NCBI RefSeq assembly: GCF_051846915.1
Contig: NZ_JBPYCR010000001.1
Location: 1 to 64,000 of the forward strand
Length of the DNA: 64,000 nucleotides
Direction of reading: 5' to 3'
DNA from: JBPYCR01 sp051846915
GTDB taxonomy: Bacteria > Bacillota > Bacilli > Bacillales > Amphibacillaceae
Under the pieces are notes generated by a model. The model did not search any database and was not told the DNA's origin. It saw nothing but the letters and a program-made list of their open reading frames with translations. A program made the translations under genes and the position numbers. Of the stretch, positions 24,507 through 33,174 are shown piece by piece (within the stretch, counting starts at the first letter, position 1; every line of letters begins with the position of its first letter).

Positions 24507-26630
24507 TTATTTTTGTTTCACAACAATTTCTTCATTCTCTACAACTACTTCTACGTTTTCAATCGAATTATCTTCCAAAATAAGATCGGTTAATTGATCT
24601 TCAATTTTATCTTGGATGACTCTGCGTAAAGGTCGTGCCCCAAATCGTGGGTCATAGCCAAGTCGAACAAGTTCTTGTTTCGCTTCATCCGTTATTGCAA
24701 TCGCTATATCAATGTCTTCCATTGTTTCTTGCAAGTCATGCAGCATTAAGTCGACGATTTCAAGCAAATGCTCTTCTTTTAGTTCATTGAATGTGATGAT
24801 TGAGTCAAATCGGTTTAAAAATTCCGGCTTGAAATAGTCACTTAAGTTATCCAATGTTGAAACCGCCTCATGTTCAGAGTTAAACCCGACATTTATCGGT
24901 TTTTCACCAGTACCGGCATTACTTGTCATAATAATGACTGTTTCTTTAAAACTAACGGTACGACCGTGAGAATCTGTCAAATGTCCATCCTCCATAATTT
25001 GCAGGAACATATTTTGGACGTCTGGGTGTGCTTTTTCAATTTCGTCAAGCAAAAGAATGGAATACGGATTGTGTCGAACTTGTTCCGTTAATTGTCCAGC
25101 TTCCTCGTGGCCAACATATCCAGGAGGTGAACCGATAATTTTAGAAACGGCGTGTCGTTCCATATATTCACTCATATCAAGACGAATTAGCGACTCACGT
25201 GTTCCGAATAATTCCTCGGCAAGTACTTTCGTAATTTCTGTTTTACCTACTCCAGTTGGGCCAACAAATAGGAATGAACCAATCGGGCGATATTTCGACT
25301 TTAATCCTGCTCTGCTACGACGAATTGCTTTTGCAATTTTTTCAACTGCTTGATCTTGACCAATTACTTTAGCAGCAAGATTACCTGATAAGTCTTGCAT
25401 TTTTTCTTGTTCATCGGCTTGCAGTTTAGTTACAGGGATACCCGTTTTTTCTTCAACAATTTGTTCAATATCAGCGACAGACACTTCCACCGTCACTTCT
25501 TTTTTATTCGCATTCGCTTTTTCGAGTTGCTTTTGTAGCTGAATTTCCTGGTAGCGCAAATTCGCTGCCCGTTCATAATCCTCTTTTTCTGCAGCTGCTT
25601 CCTTTTCACGAACAATGTCTTCCATTTTTTGTTCAATGGAGTTGGAATCTTTGGCAGCATTGGCCAAGTTTAAACGTGATCCTACTTCATCCATTAAATC
25701 GATTGCTTTATCCGGCAAGAACCGATCTTGAATATATCGGTGTGATAATGTAACAAACGCCTGAACCGCTTCATCTGAGTATGATACTTCATGGAATGCT
25801 TCATAGCGATCTTTAATTCCATTTAAGATAAGAACAGCATCATCCATCGACGGCTCTTTGACAATAATTGGCTGAAAACGTCTTTCCAATGCTGCATCTT
25901 TTTCAATTTGTCGGTATTCTTTCAATGTGGTTGCACCAATAAGCTGTAAATCACCACGAGCAAGCGCGGGTTTTAAAATATTACCGGCATCCATTTGTGA
26001 ACTTTCGGCTGTACCTGCACCAACAAGTAAATGAATTTCGTCCACAAAAAGAATAACATCTTTTCGCGATTGCAGTTCTTCAATCAATTGCTTCATTCTT
26101 TCTTCAAATTGTCCACGTATACCAGTGTTTGCAACAAGCGATGCAACGTCAAGTAAATAGACATTTTTATTCATTAATTTTGCCGGAACATCACCTTCAA
26201 TTATTTTCACTGCTAGTCCTTCTGCAATTGCAGTTTTACCAACACCAGGTTCGCCAATTAGAACCGGATTGTTTTTATTTCTTCTGTTTAATGTTTCAAT
26301 TACTCGCTTGATTTCATTGTCACGCCCAATAACCGGGTCAATGGATCCGCCTTTAGCTTCATCAGTTACATTTTTACCGAGTTGATCCAGCAATCCATTT
26401 CCTTGATTCGCTTGTTGTTCTTTTGTTCTCGTTCTTGATTGTCCTTGTCCGTTAGCTTGAGAAAAATGGTTTGCGAACATATCATCATTAAAGAAATTTC
26501 CTGGGTTGGACATTTGATTTTGAATTTGTTTAAAACATGTACCACAAACGTGCATTTGTATTTTTTCCTGATTTAATTGCATCGTCATGTTTACCGTTGC
26601 GTCATTTGTTCCACAGTGTTGACATTTCAT
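24507..26630 (-). CDS. clpE: ATP-dependent Clp protease ATPase ClpE
   Basis: A 707-residue HSP100 unfoldase that feeds ClpP. The N-terminal zinc finger (C3xxC6 and C29xxC32 in MKCQHC and VCGTC) identifies ClpE among Clp ATPases. Two AAA+ domains have Walker A GEPGVGKT and GPTGVGKTE; a UVR segment (EKEDYERAANLRYQEIQLQ) lies between them. The start follows GGGAGG. CtsR operators overlap the promoter, so heat-shock control is expected. The gene is complete. Confidence 0.96.
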   Translation of the reverse strand: MKCQHCGTNDATVNMTMQLNQEKIQMHVCGTCFKQIQNQMSNPGNFFNDDMFANHFSQANGQGQSRTRTKEQQANQGNGLLDQLGKNVTDEAKGGSIDPVIGRDNEIKRVIETLNRRNKNNPVLIGEPGVGKTAIAEGLAVKIIEGDVPAKLMNKNVYLLDVASLVANTGIRGQFEERMKQLIEELQSRKDVILFVDEIHLLVGAGTAESSQMDAGNILKPALARGDLQLIGATTLKEYRQIEKDAALERRFQPIIVKEPSMDDAVLILNGIKDRYEAFHEVSYSDEAVQAFVTLSHRYIQDRFLPDKAIDLMDEVGSRLNLANAAKDSNSIEQKMEDIVREKEAAAEKEDYERAANLRYQEIQLQKQLEKANANKKEVTVEVSVADIEQIVEEKTGIPVTKLQADEQEKMQDLSGNLAAKVIGQDQAVEKIAKAIRRSRAGLKSKYRPIGSFLFVGPTGVGKTEITKVLAEELFGTRESLIRLDMSEYMERHAVSKIIGSPPGYVGHEEAGQLTEQVRHNPYSILLLDEIEKAHPDVQNMFLQIMEDGHLTDSHGRTVSFKETVIIMTSNAGTGEKPINVGFNSEHEAVSTLDNLSDYFKPEFLNRFDSIITFNELKEEHLLEIVDLMLHDLQETMEDIDIAIAITDEAKQELVRLGYDPRFGARPLRRVIQDKIEDQLTDLILEDNSIENVEVVVENEEIVVKQK

Positions 26631-26686
26631 AATTAATTTCCTCCCTTTAGTTGGTTGTTTATATCATTAATAAATATTAATTTGAC

Positions 26687-26741
26687 TTTGACTATATTTG
26701 ACCTTTGACTTTATTATACTTTGATCTATTTTGACTTTCAA
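26687..26741 (-). promoter_or_regulatory. clpE promoter with two CtsR operators
   Basis: On the minus strand TTGAAA (26736-26741) and TATAAT (26713-26718) are 17 bp apart. GGTCAAATATAGTCAAA (26687-26703) matches the CtsR consensus RGTCAAANANRGTCAAA exactly. AGTCAAAATAGATCAAA (26720-26736) is a second site, with one mismatch, inside the spacer. Confidence 0.9.
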
Positions 26742-26855
26742 GTGTTTTTGCTTATTTTATTACATTTTTTCATAAAATAATTTTTGACCAATGTATGAAG
26801 CACATATTTTTACGTACACTCTATAAGGGTAAAATAAAAAACAATCAATTTTTGA

Positions 26856-26910
26856 TTGACATTTTTTAGTTATCCATTAAAATAGTAAATGCGATTGATA
26901 TTCATTATCA
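26856..26910 (+). promoter_or_regulatory. promoter and Fur box of the ferric-iron importer
   Basis: TTGACA (26856-26861) and TAAAAT (26878-26883) are 16 bp apart. TGATATTCATTATCA (26896-26910) matches the Fur box TGATAATNATTATCA at 13 of 14 defined positions and lies just past the transcription start, suited to repression by iron-loaded Fur. A palindrome CAATCAA-ttt-TTGATTG overlaps the -35. Confidence 0.85.
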
Positions 26911-26943
26911 ATTATACATATACATGCGAAAGGGGTAAAATAA

Positions 26944-28047
26944 ATGAGATTTAAAATTTTTATCGGTATGCTCGCCATACTTACAATTCTTACTTTAACC
27001 GCTTGCGGAGGAGAATCGGAGCAAGAGAATAATGATGCCTCCAATACGGATTCGGCTGCAAATGAGGATACAAATGCAGAAAGCAAAGAGGAACAAGGTG
27101 AAATAAATTTATATACCGGCCGTCATTATGATACGGACGATCAGTTGTATGAAAAGTTCACCGAGGAGACCGGAATTAAAGTAAATGTTATTAAAGGAAA
27201 AGACGATGAATTGATCGCCCGTCTGGAACGTGAAGGAGAGGCATCGGAAGCAGACTTATTCATTACTGCAGATGCAGGACGACTGCACCGCGCAAAAACA
27301 AAAGATTTACTTCAGGAAGTAAATAGCGATACATTAAACGAAAATATTCCTGATAAATACCGTGATGATGACGCTACGTGGTTCGGTTTAACGAAGCGTG
27401 CTCGTGTTATTGCCTACCATAAAGATCGCGTGAATCCGGAAGATATACAATCGTATGAAGATCTAACAAACGATTCATTAAAAGACAAAGTATTAATACG
27501 TTCTTCTGAAAATGTGTATAATCAATCATTGGTTGCATCTTTCATCGTTTTGAATGGTGAGGAAGAAGCGAAAAACTGGGCTGAAGGAATCGTGAACAAC
27601 ATGGCAAGAGATCCTAAAGGCGGAGATAGAGATCAGGCGATTGCTGTCGTTGCAGGTGAAGGTGATGTCGCTGTAATGAACACATACTATTTAGGTTTAA
27701 TGCTAAAAGGCGAAGATGAAGAACAAGTAAAAGCTGCGGAACAACTAGGTGTTATTTTCCCTAATCAGGACACGACCGGAACACACGTTAACATAAGCGG
27801 TATCGGGTTAACCTCCAGCAGTAAAAACAAAGAAAATGCCATTAAATTCATGGAATTTCTAACAACAGAAGAAGCACAGAAAGTCTTTTCAGGGGCAAAT
27901 TATGAATACCCGGTAAACCCGGCTGTAGAACCGGCAGAAGTACTAAAATCATGGGGAGAATTCAAGGAACAGGATATTGACCTGACAGAATTAGGAGAAA
28001 ATAACGAAGACGCAATTAAAATTATGAATGAAGTTGGTTGGAAATAA
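26944..28047 (+). CDS. Fe(III) ABC transporter substrate-binding lipoprotein (FutA/FbpA-like)
   Basis: A 367-residue extracellular lipoprotein that binds ferric iron. The signal peptide ends in the lipobox LTAC; a Glu/Asn/Asp-rich linker follows. The mature part begins INLYTGRHYDTDDQLYEKF, with a metal-binding tyrosine, and contains VAVMNTYYLG, whose adjacent tyrosines are iron ligands in FutA/FbpA. The ATG is 8-9 nt after AAAGGGG. It is the first gene of the importer and is separated from the permease by a hairpin. Confidence 0.92.
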   Translation: MRFKIFIGMLAILTILTLTACGGESEQENNDASNTDSAANEDTNAESKEEQGEINLYTGRHYDTDDQLYEKFTEETGIKVNVIKGKDDELIARLEREGEASEADLFITADAGRLHRAKTKDLLQEVNSDTLNENIPDKYRDDDATWFGLTKRARVIAYHKDRVNPEDIQSYEDLTNDSLKDKVLIRSSENVYNQSLVASFIVLNGEEEAKNWAEGIVNNMARDPKGGDRDQAIAVVAGEGDVAVMNTYYLGLMLKGEDEEQVKAAEQLGVIFPNQDTTGTHVNISGIGLTSSSKNKENAIKFMEFLTTEEAQKVFSGANYEYPVNPAVEPAEVLKSWGEFKEQDIDLTELGENNEDAIKIMNEVGWK

Positions 28048-28055
28048 TATTTTTC

Positions 28056-28090
28056 AAGTGCTGAGCTAATTAATTATTAGTTCAGCACTT
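28056..28090 (+). terminator. hairpin between substrate-binding protein and permease
   Basis: AAGTGCTGA-g-CTAAT pairs with ATTAG-t-TCAGCACTT and is followed by TTTT. It is a strong terminator that would reduce read-through, giving more binding protein than permease. Confidence 0.85.
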
Positions 28091-28110
28091 TTTTAAGTAT
28101 ACAATACGAT

Positions 28111-28148
28111 TGAGAACTGTTATCATTAATGTGTACCTATCTTATAAT
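28111..28148 (+). promoter_or_regulatory. candidate second promoter and Fur-like box before the permease
   Basis: TGAGAACTGTTATCA (28111-28125) matches the Fur box at 11 of 14 positions. A TATAAT (28143-28148) lies 17 bp after TTATCA (28120-28125), a weak -35. This would allow separate iron-controlled expression of the permease and ATPase. Confidence 0.5.
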
Positions 28149-28187
28149 ATAAACAATCGTTTGTGGGACAGCTAAGGGAAGTGTACT

Positions 28188-29831
28188 TTGTTGAAGATTT
28201 TTCGAACGTTGCCTGGTTACTTAAATATTTGGACCATATGCAGTGTCATTATTGTTATACTGGTTCTTTTACCTAACGTTTCCATTTTGATTAGTTTTTT
28301 CACTGAAAAAACAGCTAATTGGCAACATATACAGGAATTTATTTTACCGACATTATTAAAAAACACATCCATTATTATTTTTTTTACAGGTGTTTTATCT
28401 ATTTTAATCGGCACGAGTTTAGCTTGGATCGTTTCGGCTTATGACTTTCCAATGAAACGTTTTTTTAAATGGGCTTTAATTTTACCTTTAGCGATTCCAC
28501 CTTATATAGCCGCATACACATATAACGGAATTTTAAATTATACGGGCGTTATTCAGTCTACATTGCGTAACGAATTCAACATCGAGGTAAACCAAGCCTA
28601 TTTCGATATTATGACGCTTCCTGGGGCTATTTTTATTTTTACATTATTTTTATATCCTTATGTATATATGATCACGCGAGCTTTTTTGGCGAATCAATCT
28701 GCATCTTTAGTCGAAAATGCCCGTCTATTAGGAAGTAATCCATTTGAAATCTTCTTTAAAGTTGTGTTACCAATATCCCGGGGCGCTATTATCGGGGGAG
28801 TAAGTCTTGTCCTGTTGGAAGTGTTAAACGATTATGGTGTAGTGCAATATTTTGGTGTGCCGACCTTTAGTACAGCTATCTTCCAAACGTGGTTCGGGAT
28901 GAGTGATTTAAATGCAGCAATTAAACTATCGGCTACATTAATGTTTATTGTTTTTATTATATTAATTTTGGAGCGCATTTTACGTGGAAGAAAAAAATAT
29001 AGCTACTCTTCACCAAAGGTACGTCCGCTTTCCCCTATTCGATTAAGCGGCTCGCGTGCATGGATAGTATTCAGCTATTTTTTATTTATTTTTGTGCTAG
29101 GCTTTATTATTCCATTTACACAGCTTTTCAGTTGGATGTTGCTAACCTATGAAAAAATCGCCGATCCAATTTTCATATCGCTTATTTTCAATTCCTTGCT
29201 CGTTGCTTCTATCGGATCATTCATGATTGTATTATTTGCTGTGATCATTGCTAATTTTGCACGAATGCATAATAGCATTCTGTCGAAACTGGCTGCACGA
29301 AGCGTTATTCTCGGATATTCTATTCCAGGTGCAGTTATTGCAGTTGGAATAATTACTGTATTTATTGGAACGGATAATTTGCTCTTTTCTTTTTATGAAG
29401 CGATTGGTAAAGAGCCGATGCTATATTTGAGCACTAGTTTGTTTATGCTTGTTTCCGCTTATGTTATCCGATTTTTAGCTGTAGGTTTTAATGCGATCGA
29501 ATCAGGATTTGATAAAATCGGAAATAAATATACCGAGGCCTCTCGTACACTTGGACTCGGAGTGACAAAAACTTTCTTTAAGGTTGATGTTCGATTGATT
29601 AAAGGCGCCATCTTAAGTGGATTTATTCTTTCTTTTATTGAAATACTAAAAGAGCTGCCACTTACACTTATCTTGCGTCCCTTTAATTTTGATACACTCT
29701 CGACAAAAGCTTTTCAATATGCCAGTGATGAGCAAATTCATGAAGCATCACTTGCTTCGATTGTCATCGTCATTGTTAGCGGTATAGCCATATACATTTT
29801 CCATCATCTTTTAGAAAAGGAGCCACATTAA
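28188..29831 (+). CDS. Fe(III) ABC transporter permease (FbpB-like, duplicated)
   Basis: A 547-residue membrane protein with about 12 helices made of two tandem permease domains. Each contains an EAA-type loop for the ATPase: VENARLLGSNPFEIFFKVVLP near residue 180 and YTEASRTLGLGVTKTFFKVD near 450. It starts at TTG (28188, or the next codon 28191), with AAGGGA 8 nt upstream. The ATPase follows by 1 bp. Confidence 0.92.
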   Translation: MLKIFRTLPGYLNIWTICSVIIVILVLLPNVSILISFFTEKTANWQHIQEFILPTLLKNTSIIIFFTGVLSILIGTSLAWIVSAYDFPMKRFFKWALILPLAIPPYIAAYTYNGILNYTGVIQSTLRNEFNIEVNQAYFDIMTLPGAIFIFTLFLYPYVYMITRAFLANQSASLVENARLLGSNPFEIFFKVVLPISRGAIIGGVSLVLLEVLNDYGVVQYFGVPTFSTAIFQTWFGMSDLNAAIKLSATLMFIVFIILILERILRGRKKYSYSSPKVRPLSPIRLSGSRAWIVFSYFLFIFVLGFIIPFTQLFSWMLLTYEKIADPIFISLIFNSLLVASIGSFMIVLFAVIIANFARMHNSILSKLAARSVILGYSIPGAVIAVGIITVFIGTDNLLFSFYEAIGKEPMLYLSTSLFMLVSAYVIRFLAVGFNAIESGFDKIGNKYTEASRTLGLGVTKTFFKVDVRLIKGAILSGFILSFIEILKELPLTLILRPFNFDTLSTKAFQYASDEQIHEASLASIVIVIVSGIAIYIFHHLLEKEPH

Positions 29832-29832
29832 T

Positions 29833-30561
29833 ATGTATATAACAATTGAGGATCTTCGTTTCTGTTATGGGAATAAAGAACATATTATAAATGAGTTTAA
29901 TTTAACGATTAAAAAAGGCGAGATTGTATCGATTCTTGGGGAAAGCGGAAGTGGAAAAAGCACTGTTCTTCGTCTGCTATGCGGTCTTGAAACCCCTTGT
30001 TCCGGAACAATTAAAATAAATAACGAAATTATGGTTAATGATCAACAATTTATTTTGCCGGAAAAGCGCGGCATTGGGATGGTATTTCAAGATTACGCGC
30101 TCTTCCCCCATATGACTGTAGCGGAAAATGTGCAATTTGGCTTAAAACGTCTGTCTCGAACAGAAAAAAAACAGCGGGTTAAGGAAGTGCTTGAACTCGT
30201 TAAAATGGAAAATTATGCTAAACGATACCCGCATGAATTGAGCGGTGGTCAGCAGCAGCGAGTATCTTTGGCTCGGACGCTGGCACCAAAGCCAAAATTA
30301 CTATTACTTGATGAACCGTTCAGCAACTTGGATGCTGACTTGCAAATAAAGATCCGGAATGAATTAAAAGAAATTATCAAATCAACCGGTATTACTTCCC
30401 TGTTTGTTACGCATGATCGGGAAGACTCGCGCGCACTTGCTGATCGCATTATTACAATGCGCGAAGGGGCAGCTTATGAATGGGAATCCATTTGTACAAC
30501 AAATCCTACTCCGCCAATTGAAGAAAAAAGGTTTGAAGAGTTTGAAGTAACAATTCATTGA
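29833..30561 (+). CDS. Fe(III) ABC transporter ATP-binding protein (FbpC-like)
   Basis: A 242-residue ATPase with Walker A GESGSGKST (about 37-45), signature LSGGQQQRVSLAR and Walker B LLLLDEPFSNLD, and the switch His in FVTHDRED. It is shorter than typical FbpC (about 350 residues) and lacks the C-terminal regulatory domain, ending soon after the nucleotide-binding domain. It completes the iron importer with the two genes upstream. Confidence 0.92.
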   Translation: MYITIEDLRFCYGNKEHIINEFNLTIKKGEIVSILGESGSGKSTVLRLLCGLETPCSGTIKINNEIMVNDQQFILPEKRGIGMVFQDYALFPHMTVAENVQFGLKRLSRTEKKQRVKEVLELVKMENYAKRYPHELSGGQQQRVSLARTLAPKPKLLLLDEPFSNLDADLQIKIRNELKEIIKSTGITSLFVTHDREDSRALADRIITMREGAAYEWESICTTNPTPPIEEKRFEEFEVTIH

Positions 30562-30583
30562 TAACATATGATTCGTGCGAAAT

Positions 30584-31153
30584 TTACACCCTCAACAAAC
30601 CTCGGAATCCTCTGGCACCATAGTAGGATGATGCACCATTGTGATAAACAAAAACGTATCCGTAACGGCGATCACAAAAAAGAGCACCACCGAGGTTTCT
30701 AATATCAGAGGGGGTTTGCACCCAACTCGACGTTTTCATATCGACTTTTTCAATTTTTTGCAACGAGCGATATTGATCTTCCGTTAACATCTCAATGCCC
30801 ATAGCAGTCGCCATGTCAATAGCGTTATTTTCGGGTTTATGTTTTTTTCTTGACTCCAGCCCTTCACGGTCATAACAGACACTTCTTCGACCTTTGGGAC
30901 TCTCAACAGCAAAATCATAAAAAGTATATTCGTCCTTCTTTTTATCATAACTTACAATATCCGGCTCCCCGCCGGTTACTTCCATTGCATGGAGCGACCA
31001 AAGCTTCTCAGGATTCCCTTCTAATTTCTCTTGGACCTTATCCCATTTGATCCCTTTATGTCGGTTCATGTTTTGCTCGAAGCGATCTTTCAATACACTG
31101 ATTAATTCTTCTTGTTGCTCTATTGATAATTTTTCTCTATTTTTCTTTGTCAT
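30584..31153 (-). CDS. DUF4256 family protein
   Basis: A 189-residue cytoplasmic protein of unknown function. Recognisable segments are LWSLHAMEVTGGEPDIV, FYDFAVESPKGRRSVCYD, AMGIEMLTEDQYRSLQ and CDRRYGYVFVYHNGASSYYG, which match the DUF4256 family (often found in Gram-positive bacteria). The ATG at 31153 follows AAGGGGGA. It faces the importer operon with only 22 bp between the stops and no obvious terminator. Confidence 0.82.
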   Translation of the reverse strand: MTKKNREKLSIEQQEELISVLKDRFEQNMNRHKGIKWDKVQEKLEGNPEKLWSLHAMEVTGGEPDIVSYDKKKDEYTFYDFAVESPKGRRSVCYDREGLESRKKHKPENNAIDMATAMGIEMLTEDQYRSLQKIEKVDMKTSSWVQTPSDIRNLGGALFCDRRYGYVFVYHNGASSYYGARGFRGLLRV

Positions 31154-31258
31154 CTTCGTATTCCCCCTTATTGTGTATTTTAACACAAATGTTCAAATTG
31201 CGTTTTATCATTATAGTTTGCAATCATCTGCTTAAATTCCGGCAGTAGTTTTCACGAT

Positions 31259-32056
31259 TTAAAAACCGTGAATCATTTGATCCATTTTATCTCGTATTAC
31301 AAGATTATCCAAGCTTTTAAATTCATAACCTTGTTTGCGCAATTCCACAATGATTCGTTCAAGTGCCTCCGCATTATCCGATGAAACGGTATGCAGCAGC
31401 ACAATCGCTCCTGGATGTATTTGCTCCATCAATTGATCATATGCATACTTCCATCCTTTTTGTTTATCCGTTTCCCAATCTTTAAAAGCAAGCGACCAGA
31501 AGATATGGATATAACCAAGTTCGTTAGACCATTTTAATGTCTGTTCATTAAACATTCCCCTAGGTGGCCGTACATATTTTATCTCTTTTTGCTCGGAAAC
31601 ATTAGCTACAGCTTCCTTCAATGTTTCCAGTTCTTTTTGGATCGACTGCTTTGTCATAATTGTAAAGTCGGGGTGATGATAGGAGTGATTGCCTATAATA
31701 TGTCCTTCATCAACCATCCGATTTACTAACTGCGGCTCTTCACTTACATAATGCCCGGTTACAAAAAATGTCGCCGGTACTTCTTCTTTTTTTAAGACAT
31801 CTAAAATTGCTTCTGTGTGCCCTTGCTCGTATCCATTATCAAAAGTCAAATATATATTTTTTTCACCAGATTTATCCGCAAAATATGCCCCGTATGTGTC
31901 GAGAATTCCTTCATACTTCCCGATTTCAGGAATTTCGTGATCTTGATTTTTTTTATATCCCCAACCATATCCTTCTGCCTTTACATCTCCAACCTTTACA
32001 AAAATCACGATAAGAGTAAGCATAATCATTACAGTAAATTTAATTGTTTTTTGCAT
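31259..32056 (-). CDS. pdaA: delta-lactam-biosynthetic de-N-acetylase PdaA
   Basis: A 265-residue exported NodB-type polysaccharide deacetylase. The signal peptide covers about residues 1-27. Motif 1 is TFDNGYE (the PdaA form, instead of TFDDG), motif 2 is HSYHHP, and VRPPRG and VLLHTVS follow. PdaA makes muramic delta-lactam in spore cortex, needed for germination; expression in the forespore is expected. AGGTGGG precedes the ATG. In B. subtilis pdaA (yfjS) is near the yfk genes, as here. Confidence 0.92.
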   Translation of the reverse strand: MQKTIKFTVMIMLTLIVIFVKVGDVKAEGYGWGYKKNQDHEIPEIGKYEGILDTYGAYFADKSGEKNIYLTFDNGYEQGHTEAILDVLKKEEVPATFFVTGHYVSEEPQLVNRMVDEGHIIGNHSYHHPDFTIMTKQSIQKELETLKEAVANVSEQKEIKYVRPPRGMFNEQTLKWSNELGYIHIFWSLAFKDWETDKQKGWKYAYDQLMEQIHPGAIVLLHTVSSDNAEALERIIVELRKQGYEFKSLDNLVIRDKMDQMIHGF

Positions 32057-32230
32057 AACGACCCACCTAGTTTTTTCTTACTTTTTCCATTCGCTCTGGA
32101 AATATTCATGTTTGATTATGATTCAAGCTGGACCAGATAATCAAAAAATCTTAGACGCTTGGCTTATACAAAAATCAGATAATAGCATACATTAAGATAT
32201 AAACTAATTTTTATGATGGGTGGAATAATA

Positions 32231-33112
32231 ATGAGTTCATTTTTAAAATGGTCGGATGTACCATATGGAGGTGAAAAACACCCTCCTAACAATCCAGTTG
32301 ATCAAACAGCTAGTTCTTGGCCAATGCATTATTTTACGTTTGAAAACAATAAATACCTCGGCCCAGATGGGGAAAATGTTCGTTTTACCATCCGACATCC
32401 AGATACAATTGATTGGCATCGACAATTACGCACTGTTCAGCGTACATTAAAAAATATAACACCTGATCAAATTAAAATTGCTACCTACTGGGGAACTGGT
32501 GCTGCTACAAAGCAATGGACACCAATTATTGACCGTTTAATAGACACGTATAATCTCACGCCTACACGAGCTGCAAGAGTTTTAGCGTCGGTACAGGCAG
32601 GAATTAATGATACCTTTGTAATCGTTTGGTATTATAAATTTCTATGGAATGTCGCACGACCTATTCAATACGATCCCTCTTTGCAGCCAATTATATATAC
32701 TCCACGATTCCCAACCTATATTTCAGGTCACGCAGCAGTTTCAGGTTGTACACAAACCATTTTAAGTTACTTTTTTCCGGCTGAGGCAAGGCGACTTAAA
32801 GCTCTAGCAGAAGAGAATGCGCAGTCTCGATTATATGCTAGCGTACATTTTCCTGTAGATAATGAGGAAGGATTAAGTCTCGGGAGACAAATCGGAACAA
32901 TCATTATAAATCAATTAAGGAAAGAAGAAACTGGGGATGGCACTCAAGTAGATGTTTATTATCGTAGTAGTAAACATGCTAATTTACAGCCACCGCCGTA
33001 TAAGCAAGCAATACCTTTTGACTTTGATGAAGAAACTATCTCAAATACCGGCCATTCAAATAAACATTCAAAACATAAACATATACCAAAGCCAAAAATA
33101 TTTTTTCATTAA
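32231..33112 (+). CDS. vanadium haloperoxidase / PAP2-fold phosphatase family protein
   Basis: A 293-residue protein with the full phosphate/vanadate site: KX6RP in KFLWNVARP, SGH in TYISGHAAVSGC, and SRX5HX3D in SRLYASVHFPVD. No membrane helices or signal peptide are seen, unlike lipid phosphatases, so it fits the soluble bacterial haloperoxidase-like group; the C-terminus is His/Lys-rich. The ATG at 32231 follows GGTGG by 8 nt. Whether it is an acid phosphatase or a haloperoxidase cannot be told from sequence. Confidence 0.85.
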   Translation: MSSFLKWSDVPYGGEKHPPNNPVDQTASSWPMHYFTFENNKYLGPDGENVRFTIRHPDTIDWHRQLRTVQRTLKNITPDQIKIATYWGTGAATKQWTPIIDRLIDTYNLTPTRAARVLASVQAGINDTFVIVWYYKFLWNVARPIQYDPSLQPIIYTPRFPTYISGHAAVSGCTQTILSYFFPAEARRLKALAEENAQSRLYASVHFPVDNEEGLSLGRQIGTIIINQLRKEETGDGTQVDVYYRSSKHANLQPPPYKQAIPFDFDEETISNTGHSNKHSKHKHIPKPKIFFH

Positions 33113-33130
33113 AATAACAGTTAAGGTTAA

Positions 33131-33167
33131 AAAATCCCCCTTCATGCAACTGTTGACATGAAGAGGG
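33131..33167 (-). terminator. terminator of the YuiF-like gene
   Basis: CCCCCTTCATG pairs with CATGAAGAGGG (one mismatch). On the minus strand it is followed by a run of T. Confidence 0.75.
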
Positions 33168-33174
33168 TTTACAT

